The notes: generated by a model from the sequence alone, not told the origin. A stretch of DNA of 64,000 nt from Scalesia atractyloides (GCA_947069175.1 CAMTDV010000013.1:14179001-14243000); one strand, 5' to 3'; counted from the first letter of the stretch, positions 12,741-24,961 are shown. Made by a program: numbers and translations.

Positions 12741-13983
12741 ATTAAGATTCCTTTTATGTTTGTTTACATACATATATCAATATTGTTTTAAAAATTAATA
12801 AAGAATAGAAAAAAACAATTTTTTTTTTGTAATTATCTACTATATTTTTTGAGTAAAATGCACAAAACATCCTTTATGTTTCCTTAAACTTGCAGGTTCT
12901 GGCTTTAATGTTTAAAACTTGCTAAAAACATCCTTTGTGTTTATTTTTGTAACAAGTTTCATCCTTTATGACTAACCAAGTTAATCTTATCAGTTAAATC
13001 CCCTCACATGCATAAAATGTGAGGGTATATTTGTCATTTTCTTTTCTCTCTTATAAAACCGACAGAAAACACATAGTACATTTTATTTTCTCTTTGTTAC
13101 CTTCAATTACAACAACTAGTGGTCAAACTAAACAATTGTGGGCTAGGTGATCAAGAACAAACCCTAAAACATTTTGAATTGGTGAGGTTGTTTAAGGCTT
13201 GTAGGCTTTATACGCAGCTTGTAGGCTATACACGTGACTTCAAGTGACGAACTCCTTCCGGTGATTCATCGACGGTCGGGGTTGTTTGGTCGATGCAGTG
13301 ACAAATTGCGTTCACACGGGTGTGGCAGTGGCATGGTGGTGGGTGGCTCGTTAACGTGAGTGGCAGAGAGGTCGTAGAGGCAAGGGTGGTCGGATTAGAA
13401 ATGGGGTAGCCACTAGCTTCAAAGGTAATTCATTCAAGAAATCCCCACTCTCACCACCATCCAAATTCTTAACCATCATATATACATCATCCTCCAACTA
13501 AATTCATCTTCCTATTTCAAACTCATCTTTGAAAGTAAACCGACCCACAAAGATTCATCGATTAAGTTAAATGGCGATGCAAATAGTCAGAATCAAAACA
13601 CATTTCTTGTAACCAAGCCTTGTTGTTTGAATTTAATAATATGTATCAAAAAGTATGCAACGAAAGCTGGGTGGGTATGTTCGTACACTCTTTAACCATT
13701 TATAATATTATTTGATAGTCATCTTGTTGTAATATAAGTTTATTCAACCCAAGTAAGGCAATGTTCAAATTTTTTAAAGACAGTTTTTTGCTATTAATTA
13801 TATAAGATTATATTTACTCAAGACGTGTAATATATGAAATTCTAACCTAGTAGGGTATGTATTGATACAATCTTGAAGGTAACATATGTCCAACTTTGTA
13901 TTCATTTATTAGGTAGTAGAATAGAAGACAATTAAAATCTTTATTTCATTCTAATCATCTATAAAGCATACAAGCCCACGAGT
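12741..13983. other. Intergenic DNA with one end of a repeat element
   Basis: The sequence at 12853-13030 ('gagtaaaatgcacaaaaca', 'ctttatgtttcc') resembles the end of the foldback-type repeats elsewhere in the window, but no matching opposite end was found. A G-rich stretch at 13240-13420 resembles the interior of the 4870-6552 element. No gene is seen. Confidence 0.4.
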
Positions 13984-14190
13984 AGAGGTGCACAAAAAAC
14001 TGGGAGTTATACATTACCTGAAACTGGATATTAAAAAACCCGGGTATTTTCATTCTGGTTCCATATCTGACGGGTATTTACCAGGCTCATATCCTGTAAT
14101 CCAAAACCGGGTATACCTAACCCCACCCAATCAAAACCCGATAACTCCCTCTTCAAAACCCGATTCCATATCCGACCTGGGTATTATTCG
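13984..14190. repeat. Degenerate ACCCGGGTAT-type low-complexity element
   Basis: It begins 'agaggtgcacaaaaaac' and is composed of variants of a 'acccgggtat'/'atacccgg' word in both orientations up to about 14190. The style matches the elements at 16347, 21497, 52680 and 54511. It ends directly upstream of the RPL10A promoter motifs. Confidence 0.45.
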
Positions 14191-14214
14191 TTTATTCAGT
14201 TAAGTATGGGGCTA

Positions 14215-14399
14215 TGGGCCACTGTATCTGATAGCCCACCTACTTCCTTGCATAACAAAAGAAAATTGTTAATGGGCTAGTTTAAACTTAAAGCCCGAAT
14301 AGTACAAGGCCTATTCACAGAACATTTAGGGTTTCAACCTCATATATTACAATCAGCTGTTTTTGGTGCGCGACTCTTATCGGCACTTTGAAACCCTAA
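14215..14399 (+). promoter_or_regulatory. RPL10A promoter with site II and telo-box motifs
   Basis: Site II-type words (TGGGCC/T) occur at 14215-14220, 14233-14238 (reverse) and 14273-14278. Telo-box words (AAACCCTAA) occur at 14391-14399 and, reversed, at 14326-14334. This combination is well established for plant ribosomal-protein and other growth-related genes, where TCP-type factors bind site II. Transcription probably starts close to the last telo-box, since a splice donor-like GT follows at 14409. Confidence 0.7.
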
Positions 14400-14408
14400 C
14401 TCTCAGAG

Positions 14409-14636
14409 GTATGATCTTCTTCTTCATTGATTTGATTGGACGGTATTCTGCATATGTACATATCTTGATAGTAGATGATCTGATGATGACGATTTTGTTG
14501 TAATTTGATGCTTATTGTTGTTTAATAAGCTTGTTATTATCAGTTGTATGAGTTTAGATCTTGATGCTAGTGGTTTTTTGATGCGTAGGATTCGTTGATG
14601 TTAAACTTATGTTTTTTTGTCGTTGATTATTCGCAG
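14409..14636 (+). other. Probable 5' leader intron of RPL10A
   Basis: A donor 'cagag|gtatga' at 14409 and acceptor 'attcgcag' ending 14636 bracket a T-rich stretch, leaving a short leader exon that runs to the ATG at 14670. This is inferred from splice-site words and position only. Confidence 0.5.
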
Positions 14637-14669
14637 AATTGAAGGTATTGAGAGGAAAAGTTTCCGAAA

Positions 14670-17326
14670 ATGAGGTATGGTTATTGATTTTGCTATAGGA
14701 TTTGGAGTTTTTTTTGTTGATGTTAGTTGATGATCTATGTGAAGCTTATTGAGATACATTATTATAAAATATGTGGCAATTGTATGTGAAATGTTTACTG
14801 GTTTCCTCATTATCAATTGTGTATGTAATATTGACTAATTTCTTCCTATTATTTGTCTTTGAAATATTGATTTGTTTATCTTTTATCAGCTTATTTAGAT
14901 ATCTTTGTTATAAAATGTTGGCCAAATGCATATGAAATAGTGACTAATTTATCTATTATCAATTGTTTGTAAATATTTACTAATTTATCATTATTAATTG
15001 TGTATGATTTATTGACTTATTTATCTTTTTTCCAATTAGATATATTAGTGTTGACAATGTGGGGTTGCCCGTTTGGTAGAGGCACTTGCTTCTTAGGGGG
15101 GGCGTCTCAGGTTTAAACCTGGGCAGACTAAACATTTGCTGTTCAAAAAAATGATATATTTTTATAAAACATGTGTGGCCAAAAGCGCATGAAATATTGA
15201 CTAGTTTTTTCATTAAATGTTGACTAATTTATATTTTATCAACTCATTAGATAGTTTTATGTAGCTGACATCTGCATGTATATTTACCTTTTGTTATTTT
15301 GCGATTGCTTATGAATTTACCTTTCAATAAAGGTGCTGGATAAGTAAATTATAATAAGGATTCTAGAAAGCTGGATTGATTTCAAAACCTTGTTTATTGT
15401 TTTTAATTAGCTATTACTGATTACATTTCTTAGTTTATTACAAATTGGAGCCATCTATTCCTATGGGGTAGAGGTAAAGCTGTCTGCATCTTCCTCCTCA
15501 GACCCTACCTTAGCTTTGCTATTGGTGGGATTTAAAGAGTATGATGATGATGATAATGAGTTTATAATCACAATAGATAAAGTTGTGCGACAGAGCATAA
15601 TTTGTTTTTTGTTTGCTACTTTGTATTATAGAAATGGTGCAAGCATAATTGATAATTACCACACACATTGACTGTTTTCTAAACTCTGCAGTAAGCTTCA
15701 AAGTGAAGCCCTTAGAGAGGCAATTACTCAGATCACTACCGATGCAAAGGAAAAGAAACGTAACTTCACTGAAACCATTGAGCTTCAAATTGGTTTGAAG
15801 AATTATGATCCACAAAAAGACAAACGTTTCAGTGGAACCGTGAAGTTGCCTCACATTCCTCGTCCCAAGCTTAAAGTTTGCATGCTTGGAGATGCTCAAC
15901 ACGTTGAAGAGGTAATTATATGGACTTCGAAAACAAATAGCATTATGAACTAACCGATTAAGGGTTACAAGTACTAATACTTTAATCGTATGTTATATTG
16001 CACTTTTAGTTTTATTCATACCTATTCGAAGTTTGTATAAACAGAATTCTAGCCGTTTGTTACAATCAAAGTATTGACTTAAATTTTTAAATTTAGTGTC
16101 AAAAAGATTAAGAATTACAGGCTACAATAGGCAATTGACTATATTATTTTCTTATAACTACAGGCTCAAAAAATTGGTCTTGAATATATGGATGTTGAGG
16201 GTTTAAAGAAGCTGAACAAGAACAAGAAGTTAGTGAAGAAACTTGCTAAGAAGCATCAAGCTTTCTTGGCTTCTGAGTCTGTTATCAAGCAGATTCCTCG
16301 TTTGTTGGGCCCCGGTCTTAACAAAGCAGGTAGTGTATCTTTGAATCTATGCAGTTAGTATTTGGTGATATGTCGGTTATCGGTTCCCATGTCAAATATC
16401 GATCAGAAATCATTACCAATATTATCATCATTACCGATATTATCGGCAATATTGACCGATACATGATACGTGCCGAACTCCAACGTTTCTATTATCTCCA
16501 TGTTTCCCTATTTATTGCATTAAATTGGAATGGTAATAGGTCCATGTAGTTAATCATCTGCATGTTGCTCCATGTTTGTAAGCCTATATAAGGCATTTTT
16601 GTTTTGTTAAACTATTATGAATGAAATTATGAAACTAGTCTGATTATGCCTCTATAATTCTAATCTGGTTTCCATGCATCTTCTTGGCCAATCGATTACC
16701 GGTTGGAACCACATCAATACATCACGTATATTTAACCGATATATCACCAAAATTTGACCGATATAACCAATGTCACTGATTTGTCAGTGTTAATTTGCTA
16801 TATATATAAATTCTGCATGATATTAAAATTATCGATACCTCACCGAGATAACCTATATCTCAAATATCGGTCCTTGACCGATATCCAATATATTACCGCA
16901 TTAACTGCATAGCTTTATTTTATTTTGCGATTAAATTAAAGTTGGTTCTTTTTGTAACATATATTTTGGTATTGACTTGAATTCAGGTAAGTTCCCAACT
17001 CTTGTTTCCCACCAAGAATCTCTTGAGGCAAAAGTCAACGAGACGAAAGCGACAGTCAAATTCCAACTTAAGAAGGTTCTTTGCATGGGGGTTGCTGTTG
17101 GAAACTGCAGCATGGAAGAGAAGCAAATCTTTCAAAATGTTCAAATGAGTGTCAATTTCTTGGTTTCTTTACTTAAGAAGAATTGGCAAAACGTGAGTTG
17201 TATTCTTGTTCTTTTGATAATATTGTTATTTTACGCTTGGATTTCTTATGTTAAGTTTGTTGATGTACTCAGGTGCGGTGCTTGTACTTGAAGACAACAA
17301 TGGGAAAGCCAGTTCGCATCTTCTAA
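14670..17326 (+). CDS. RPL10A: 60S ribosomal protein L10a (uL1 family), five coding exons
   Basis: Structural protein of the large cytosolic ribosomal subunit, at the L1 stalk. Coding exons are 14670-14674, 15692-15911, 16164-16329, 16987-17192 and 17273-17326, all with GT-AG introns. They join into 216 residues, the usual plant length. The first exon holds only ATG plus two bases, so a simple reading-frame search misses the start. The protein starts MSKLQSEALREAITQI, continues through GLKNYDPQKDKRFSGTVKLP, IPRPKLKVCMLGDAQH and a lysine-rich segment, then [20 protein letters not shown] (the conserved uL1 RNA-binding region), and ends TTMGKPVRIF. There is no frame damage. The gene is convergent with the ACS pseudogene downstream. 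Introns 1 and 3 carry transposed elements (15047-15152; 16347-16912). Promoter motifs are those of co-regulated ribosomal-protein genes. Confidence 0.97.
15047..15152 (+). mobile_element. SINE in RPL10A intron 1
   Basis: A tRNA-derived head is visible: an A-box-like 'gtttggtagaggcac' and a B-box-like 'ggtttaaacctgg', followed by a short A-rich tail. The insert is bounded by the 8-bp direct repeat GATATATT at 15039-15046 and 15153-15160, the expected target-site duplication. The surrounding intron consists of degenerate repeats of about 130 bp, and the SINE interrupts one of them. Confidence 0.75.
15464..15558 (+). mobile_element. 5'-truncated retroposon 3' end with ATG-repeat tail
   Basis: The sequence 'gtagaggtaaagctgtctgc' to 'tttgctattggtgggattt' followed by 'gagtatgatgatgatgata' matches the 3' half of the retroposon at 24579-24961 (opposite strand there). 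The simple-repeat tail suggests LINE/RTE-driven retroposition. It lies within RPL10A intron 1. Confidence 0.6.
16347..16912. mobile_element. TIR element of degenerate ATCGGT/ACCGAT words in RPL10A intron 3
   Basis: The left end 'ctatgcagttagtatttggt' is matched by the reverse complement of the right end ('ctatgcagttaatgcggtaa'). The body is filled with variants of 'accgatat' and 'atatcggt'. No coding capacity is present. It makes up most of intron 3. Confidence 0.6.
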
Positions 17327-18040
17327 GGAGTGACTTTAGTTATGTTTTTATCTTGGGTTACTGTTGAGGTCAGTACTGGAGAACGTATTTCCCATGAACG
17401 GGGAATGATCCTTTTTGGCTTTTTACATGTTTGCTTGGTACTGTATTTTTGGACCCTCTTCTTATATCATTGTTTTGATTTTGCCAAGTCTTTTTAAGTA
17501 TTATTATTGAATGGTTTAGGTTAACTTCATAAGTTACTATTGGAACTTAAGGTCTGAGTGGCACCTTTATGTCAGCACTTGTATGTTAATGCAATGGTGC
17601 TACCCATCATTGAGTCCCTGCTTTAACTAACGGTTTTCTATACCAGTCGATCAGTTTAGTTTCGAGTGGACACTTTAAAGACATGTTTTTTTTCAGTTTT
17701 TGAACATTGAATGCAAAGCAAAAGTAAATGGAATGAAGATAAAATGTTTAACTAGGATACAATGCACGATGCAATGAACTAAGGCAGCCCTAATATGCAA
17801 AATCATACAGCATGAAGTCCTAATGTTACCAAGTATGACCTAACAGGCTAACAATAAGTGTTACAAAAATATGTCCACAACCTGTGGGAACATGGAATAT
17901 TCAAATTGGATAAATGTTTTAACTTCAACACTCATTTCATGTATAATGAATGAACATCAATATGTCGTACTTTAAATCATTTTTTGTATCAAACTGACGC
18001 CCAACATTAGTTTATTGGTAGTATACATGTACCTTGTTAT
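17327..18040. other. Convergent intergenic region (RPL10A 3' end / ACS pseudogene 3' flank)
   Basis: 17327-17600 is the probable RPL10A 3' untranslated region. From about 17790 ('catgaagtcctaatg') the sequence is homologous to the region downstream of the functional ACS gene at about 47950-48504, showing that the ACS duplication includes its 3' flank. Here the solo LTR of the other copy is absent (empty site near 17825). Confidence 0.7.
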
Positions 18041-18635
18041 TTATGAATTAGCAAGCGCGATAATTTGGTCAACAGTATTCGGATCCGCTAATGTGCTTGT
18101 ATCCCCAAGCTCATCTAGCTGCCTAGAAGCAATTTTCCTCAAAATTCTTCTCATTATTTTCCCACTTCTTGTCTTTGGAAGACCCGGCGCCCAATGAATT
18201 TTTTCAGGCACCGCAAATGCTCCAATCTAATTCAAACCATAGCGGAGGTATCAACAGGGTTGATTACAACTCAATGCTTGAAAACATACCAACACTTTTT
18301 AACGAGTCTTAAAAAAACTTACATTGGTTCGGACAGAAAGCATGAGACTTTTCTTTAGATCTTCACTGTACCCGACACCCTCAGCTGGAGTCACAAATGC
18401 ATAGATACACTGGCCTTTTGACCTATCATGACAAAACAAACGAGTTTCTTAAATAAAATTTTTAAACATGCAGAAGACAAATAACTATAGTCTATACATA
18501 CCTCATGCTCAACACCAACAACTGCGGCTTCAGCACAATTAGGATGGGAAACTAGAGCCGATTCAACTTCAGCTGAGCCAATTCGGTGTCCACTGTTCAT
18601 ATTACAAATTGTAAACTAACTGTATTAAATCATAG

Positions 18636-18670
<35 letters not shown>
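18636..18670. repeat. TA microsatellite in a pseudogene intron
   Basis: An uninterrupted TA tract between exons 16 and 15 of the ACS pseudogene; the equivalent intron of the intact gene lacks it. Confidence 0.85.
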
Positions 18671-18671
<1 letters not shown>

Positions 18672-21496
18672 TATATGCATGGTTAAGTTTATAAAGTTAC
18701 CTGACATTAATTACATCATCAACTCTTCCAGTGATCCAATAATATCCATCCTTGTCTCTGAAACGAAAAAGGAGTTATCACTGTAGCAGATGAAGCAATA
18801 TATTTTATACCAATATGCGCATTTACCATAAAGGTTCTTTATTTGTGTTTTTCCATTACCTTCTGCAGCCATCACCGCTGAAATAATAACCGCGGAATGC
18901 TTTGAAATAAGTAGTTTCATATCTTTCATGATCCCCGAAAAGAGTCCTGAACGCTCCGGGCCATGAGGTTTAACGCATAAATAGCCGCTGCACTCACCTT
19001 CCATTTCCTTTCGCTTTTCATCCACTATGACTGGCTGCATTTATTTTATATTTTGGAGCATGATTTAGACGGGCCGTTAAACATGGACAAAAATATATAA
19101 AATAACTTCATAAAAATATTACATGCTTGATATATACCTGAACCCCGAAAAATGGAAATGTGGCAGAGCCTGGTTTTTGAGGCCATGCACCGGGCAAAGG
19201 AGTGATCTAAAAAGCAAGAACGGCTATGCTCGATTTTTATAAATCATGTAAATACATATATATGATGATATGTGCATAAATAGTTAAATACCATGAAACC
19301 GCCGGTCTCTGTTTGCCACCAAGTGTCGGATATCGGACACCTTGAATCTCCAACTACATTGTAAAACCACCTGCCATATCAATAAAGAAAAGATACAAAA
19401 ACTCAGATAAAGGATTTTTTTTAAATTAAATAGATATAACAAAATAAAATAACCTCCATGCACTTGGATTGATTGGCTCGCCTACACTAGTGAGGACTCA
19501 CAAAGATTTACGAGAATAACGGGTCACATACTGCGCGTACAAATTTCATACTCGTTAACGTCTAAAAGTCTACAAGCATAAAGTTACAACTCAAAAGGCA
19601 TAATATGAATGGATGAAGAGAATACTTGCCTCATCACCATCACGCATAAGTGATCGCACCAATGTAGGAGCCGTGTAGAATGTCTTCACCTTGTACATCT
19701 TCCAGGATCTGGATACATAGGAACCTGCATATAGCGTGCATTTATGACATCATAAATATTATTATTATTTCATTTATCATCATAACTCGGTTGTAAAGGT
19801 TTTACCCCTTCGTAAACTACAACTGTTGCTCCATTAAGCAGAGGTCCATAAGTAACATAGCTGTGTCCCGTAATCCAACCACAGTCAGCTGTACACCTAG
19901 AATTCAAGCGGAAACAAGTGTTATTTGATGCGTGATTAAATATAGCTGATAATTAGCATAAATTGAGTATAAAAATGTTTGGAAAACAAGAATTACCAGT
20001 ATATATCAGATGGTTTGTAGTCAAATGCATATTTGAATGTTGCTGCAGTGTATACCATGTATCCTCCTGTAGTATGCAGAACGCCCTATTAAATGGACCA
20101 ACATGATCCGTTAAAGAACTCAATGACAATACAGTTTCAACTCATTTACTTATGAATAAGTCAATTTGGGTTCTGTTTTTATCTCAAACGGGTCAAATAA
20201 AAATATACCTTAGGCTTCCCTGTGCTTCCACTCGTATAGAGAAGAAAGAGTGGATCCTCTGCATCAACCCACTCCACATCACATTCAGTTGAACATTTTG
20301 GAACAACATCCTGGAAATTAAATAAAATAAATAGTATAACTATTAAAAAGAAATAAGCTGATATGGAAATTATGGATATAATAAGATAACATTAAAATGA
20401 AAGCATTGTTTTACTAATTACTACCTACCACCAAATATCTCTTTCTTTTTGCCATTTACTATCTTCCCTTTTCATGGCTAATTCATTTGCATAAGTCAAA
20501 CATAAACCTACTTGTGAGCAAGCAAACAATAAATTTAGATGAAGGATAACCGATAGCGAATGATAGATAACAATATTAGATGATGTTTTTAACATATGTA
20601 TTTTGGAAAAAAACATAAGAAAAAGTAAACAACCTACCAACTTTGATTCCACTTTGAGCTGATTCCAAGAGTGCAGAATCAACAATATCCTTAAGATTGA
20701 TGACTTTTGTGCCTCATTTACCCGCATTACAGGTTATCAAAATATTTGGTTTGCAGTCAATAATTCTTTCTTCAAGAGATTTTGCAGAATATCCAGCAAA
20801 ACAACCTGAAATCCAAAGGCCAAATGATATAAAAATATTTATAAAACAGTCAAGAAATGTGCTAATGATCACATAGTAATACCGAATGAACAGCTCCAAT
20901 ACGAGTACACGCAAGCATGGAGATTGGCAGTTCCATGATCATAGGTAAGTAAATAATCACAGAATCACCCTTTTCAACTCCATTTTCTTTCAAGTAATTT
21001 GCAAGCTGTCACAATTCATAAAAATATATAATTTAAATCGAAATTCAACGATTAATAAAGAATTAAAATAACAAACCTGGCAAACTCTATCTAGCAGCTG
21101 ATTGTAAGTCAACGAGTCATCAACACCGCAATCATTTCCTTCCCAATAAATCGCGATCCTTTCACCGTTTCCGGATTCAATGTTTCTATCCAAACAGTTA
21201 TAGCAGATGTTGGTGATTCCACCCTTAAACCACTGATGAAACCGATAGCGAAACATACCAACTGGTTAAGGAATCTATACAAATGCAGGTGAAAAACATG
21301 AACATTTGGATACTGATTACTGATTACCTCTATTTTGATATTTCCTTTTGTGCTATCAAGATTCTCAGAGTTGACTTGTTGACCCCATTTCTTCTTCCAG
21401 TAGAAGTCAGTGGCCATTTCTGACTAAAATCTAGCACAATCTTCAATTGACCTCTTATACATCTCCAGATACTGAAATCAATTCAAATGCAACATC

Positions 21497-21950
21497 CGGG
21501 GCTTGTAAACGAAACAAACATTCAGTGAACTATTTTTTAACCATTTGGCGGGAAGTTTGTTTATGCTCGTTTGAACATGAACAAATGTCTCGTGCATTCA
21601 TTTACGTTCGAGAACGTTCATTCATTTATTTCCATATATGTTCGCTCATTACATTTGTTTATATTTGTTCATTCGTTTAAATAGCCATTCAAAAATCATT
21701 ATTACTAATATTGATTTGAAATCAATTTGATTTTCATATCTTAAAAAACTTTGTTTACATATATATTTATCTTTGAAATGTTTGATGTAATGATGATGAT
21801 ATTTTAGTCTTTAATTTGGATATTCACGTTTGCATTTAACTCATGTTGGTATATGTTCGTTCACTTATATTCATTTGTGTTCATTTATGTTCATGAACCG
21901 TTCGATAAAAATATTAACAAACATACATAAACGAACACAAACAAGCCTCC
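21497..21950. mobile_element. Degenerate TTCGTTCA/TGAACGAA-word element in pseudogene intron 1
   Basis: Ends 'ggggcttgtaaacgaa' (about 21497) and 'gaacacaaacaagcctcc' (about 21934-21951) are inverted relatives. The body is rich in variants of 'gttcatttatgttcg' and its complement. The intact ACS gene has a different element in its first intron (52680-53157), so the two inserted independently after duplication. Confidence 0.5.
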
Positions 21951-22214
21951 TCTGTGTGCGTCCGATTCATTTACAAGCCTATCTGGGGTGTCAGGCCAAC
22001 TTTAAAGCCGGCCCAAGCCATGTGCAGGGTGGACGACCGCACAAAGCCCACTCTTCTAGAAGCCCAAATTTCTAATTTTATATATACACACACATAAAAG
22101 CCCATAATTAAATTTAAAACCACCCTAAAAAATAATAAAACAATAGCCTGTTTAGTTTTGGTCCATTTAAGAACTCATTTATCGTCCTATTAATGGTTTT
22201 TTACACACAAATAT

Positions 22215-22372
22215 TTATAAGGGCCATTTTTTCTACTCGATCAAATTCTCAGGGACGGCGACTTGCGCCTCTTACCATGCATTTCTGCATAGGTTGCTCC
22301 CACGACTCGAACCCATAACCTCCCATCACACGACAACAACTTTACCGTTGCACAAGGTCAGCCCCTTTCAAG
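22215..22372 (-). mobile_element. Au-type SINE in pseudogene intron 1
   Basis: Read on the - strand it starts near 'ggggctgacctt', has an A-box region 'tgtgcaacggtaaagttgtt', a B-box 'gggttcgagtcgtggg', then 'atgcagaaatgcatggtaag'. This order matches the tRNA-derived Au SINE family known from many angiosperms. The 3' part diverges and no target duplication was resolved. Confidence 0.75.
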
Positions 22373-22679
22373 AATCAGGAGTCTGTTATAAACAAAATGA
22401 GGGCGCAATTACCTTTTGGAAACAGGGAACAAGAGCTTGTTTGGCAAAATCTTGATTGGGCAAGATAAGATCATCATCATCTGAAGCAACAGCCTCACCA
22501 AGGACTACCGGTTTGTGCTTTGATAGATTACTAATCAGTTCAAACAGTGAAGAACATGAACCTGAACCTGAACCTCCCCACAACCACAAACGGATCGCTT
22601 TTATGAACTGTGAAATGGCAGTAACCCCTCCTACTGTCAACAAGATTGCGATGACTGTAATCATAATTGAAACATCCAT

Positions 22680-24290
22680 GCATTAACCCCCACATCTCAC
22701 CCTCTTATAAATCATTTTTCAACTCTGTTATCGAATATGCAAAATGGGGTTCATCTTGTTTTAATATTACCACAAACATGAAACAAGAATCTTATGCCTT
22801 TCTTGTCTTTTAAGGTGGTCATTTGTTTATTATAGTTATATCTTGTGTAAATTCATAACAAGTAATATTGAGGATGAAAAATCTTTAATTGATCCATGCA
22901 AACCACAATTATTCTAAGGATTTTGTTTTGTTTACGAATATCCCACAAGAACACAACATCAATCTGTTGAGAAGTTACTCATCTTTTGTTGATTGCTCTA
23001 TGTGACCGATAATATTAATTAAAAAGTACATGTCAATATTTAAGATTATTATGCTTATGAATTATACATGGAATTATTTCTGAACCTTAGTACACAGTTG
23101 TATAGATTTTTTTTTACGTTAGATCAAGGATAATATGAATCGGGTTTGACTTATCGAGTCAATAAATCTTATTTAGTATCTCATCGTACTTTAATCGGTA
23201 CTTAATCACTCGTAAACTACCATGTTTGTAAGATAATACCCAACAAACTCCGACGTGGAAGAAAGAGAGGTGTGCATGGAGGGGGAGAGAGGAGGGAGGT
23301 TTGTGAGCTCGTTGGTAAAACATCCACTAATACGGAGGTTCACAAGCTCCGATGGACTGCTAATGCACTAAGATCATACCATGGAGCTTGTGAATTACGT
23401 GTGTTTTGAGTTTAGACATCAGTGGACGAATTTGTGCAAGAGGAAATAATAAGGCTTTGCCATTGAACTATTGAAACAATCCCCCACTCTCTTGTATCTT
23501 TCTTTTACTTAATTTTGCTCTTTGCTCAGATTCTCTATCTCTCCCTCTGTATATATAGACACTCACAATTACATGTACATCTCTAAATACCAACATATAC
23601 ATATGTCATTTTGCAATAGTTTTTGTGATATACAAATTGAATTTCTAGTAAATTGCAAAATAAAGGATGGAATTTTGAAGATTGAGTTATGTGTTTTGCT
23701 CAACTTGATTACTTGGTGGTATCGAAAAGAAAGATAGGATAAGGGTATAAATGTCCTGATTTGAAGCATAAAGATAGTAGCTTTGTTATATGTTGTTTGG
23801 AGTTGTCTTCACTGGCAGCATTTTATCCTATAAAATACACACTCCATCTTTTAAAATCTAGTTTGAAACTGGGGATGACATCTATTGTTCTTGATTATTT
23901 AAATTTTAAAACAAAAAGATTCAATCTTTGAAAATGTACATCAATCTTTATGGGAAACATTACCCTTACAACAAAATGGTTGTGTTAAGTTTAACTGTAT
24001 TATATCATAGATGAGTATGATGACCTGAAAAATAGTATAAAAAAGACCAACATCACTAATCGTTACCATTATGTGGTTAATAACTTCAACAAGGTTCTCG
24101 ATATGCAAATTCAAGAGTTTGGAAACCTCATAAAGAACAACCTAAACAACTGTAGGTATGTTTTTTTATTAGTAAAGACCATCTTATTTCTATTACGTCT
24201 TTTTAAATTTAGCGTGATGTTTTTTTTTTCATTATTGTAACGTATTTTTATTATATAATGAACCTTACCCAACATGAATCATCGAACCGA
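22680..24290. other. 5' flank of the ACS pseudogene and intergenic DNA
   Basis: 22680-22850 is recognisably related to the sequence upstream of the intact gene (53575-53760), including 'accacaaacatga' and 'cttgtctttt'. 23240-23470 shares weak similarity with 55395-55640. No gene is seen. Confidence 0.5.
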
Positions 24291-24548
24291 CCCGATTTTT
24301 ATTTTATTTTCAGACATAAGAAATTGTAACATTTAAAAAATGAACCCCTAAACAAAATTCCTGGATCCGCCACTATGTAGTGGTCTTGAGGAATGGCAAA
24401 CCACATGGTGAACACCACCCCTCTCCCATGTGGTTGCCAAGATTTGATTCCACAAGTGTCTTAAACCACGAGGTTGGTTAAAGAGATAAGAGGAATTTGA
24501 TTGGTTGTGGTAATGCTTCACAAATCAATTTTTTTCAATTTCGAACCC
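24291..24548 (-). repeat. Possible SINE-like fragments
   Basis: On the - strand 'ccacatgggagag' and 'ggaatcaaatcttgg' (B-box-like) near 24430-24460 suggest a tRNA-type retroposon, and 'tggcggatccaggaatttt' at about 24355-24374 is a separate repeat end. Neither has defined borders. Confidence 0.3.
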
Positions 24549-24578
24549 ATTAATTTCACGTACCTCCCACTACACCAT

Positions 24579-24961
24579 CATCATCATCATCATACTCAGT
24601 AAATCCCACCAATAGCAAAGCTAATGTATTGTCTGAGGAGGGTAAGATGTAGACAACCTTATCCTTACCCCGTAGGAATAGAGCGGATGCTTCCAGTGAG
24701 TCCCCGACTCGATAGTAGCTTTGCATCAAGCGTTGGACACAAGGCACATAACACACAGCAACAATCGGGACAAGGGCCGATTAGTGTGTGTACCCCTTGT
24801 CTTTCGGCTATCAAGGCCACCACATGATGCATGATTAACCGTCCGCCGTTTTAACGTTATTTTCACGAAATTAGTAAAATAACATTAAAAGTGCAATTTC
24901 ACTTTTGCCCCGAGGGCCCACACATATATACATTATATGCGCACACCATAAGCGAGTTGTA
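24579..24961 (-). mobile_element. Retroposon with 18-bp target-site duplication and ATG-repeat tail
   Basis: The 18-base sequence TACCTCCCACTACACCAT occurs at 24561-24578 and again at 24962-24979. Between them lies an insert whose - strand 3' end carries 'ctattggtgggatttactga' followed by 'gtatgatgatgatgatgat'. Long target duplications and a simple-repeat tail are hallmarks of LINE-mediated retroposition; the tail type suggests an RTE-like machinery. The 3' half recurs at 15464-15558 and in part at 38430-38535. Confidence 0.85.

Larger units (their letters stand above)
18041..22679 (-). pseudogene. Acetyl-CoA synthetase pseudogene (duplicate of 48505-53574)
   Basis: All 18 exons of the intact gene can be found in order: 22679-22413, 21471-21328, 21232-21077, 21005-20883, 20805-20638, 20507-20425, 20310-20209, 20085-19997, 19896-19806, 19724-19630, 19530-19454, 19370-19292, 19206-19138, 19034-18860, 18757-18701, 18592-18502, an exon 17 near 18322-18414, and 18226-18041. 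Disabling changes: stops at 21424-21426 (Trp to TAG), 20714-20716 (Arg to TGA), 20425-20427 (Gln to TAG) and 19498-19500 (Arg to TGA); one-base losses in exons 5 and 14; a one-base gain in exon 17; a 19-base deletion in exon 10; and a diverged, shifted exon 1 start. Splice sites mostly survive, including a GC donor after exon 10. It could still be transcribed but cannot make the enzyme. Confidence 0.93.

Noticed and set aside
16977..17291. 104-codon frame as a complete gene
   Set aside because: It is exon 4 of RPL10A plus intron sequence read through; the splice sites at 16986/16987 and 17192/17193 explain it.
18391..18600. Separate small gene beginning MNSGHRIGSAEVESALV
   Set aside because: It is exon 16 of the ACS pseudogene read into its flanking introns, not an independent gene.
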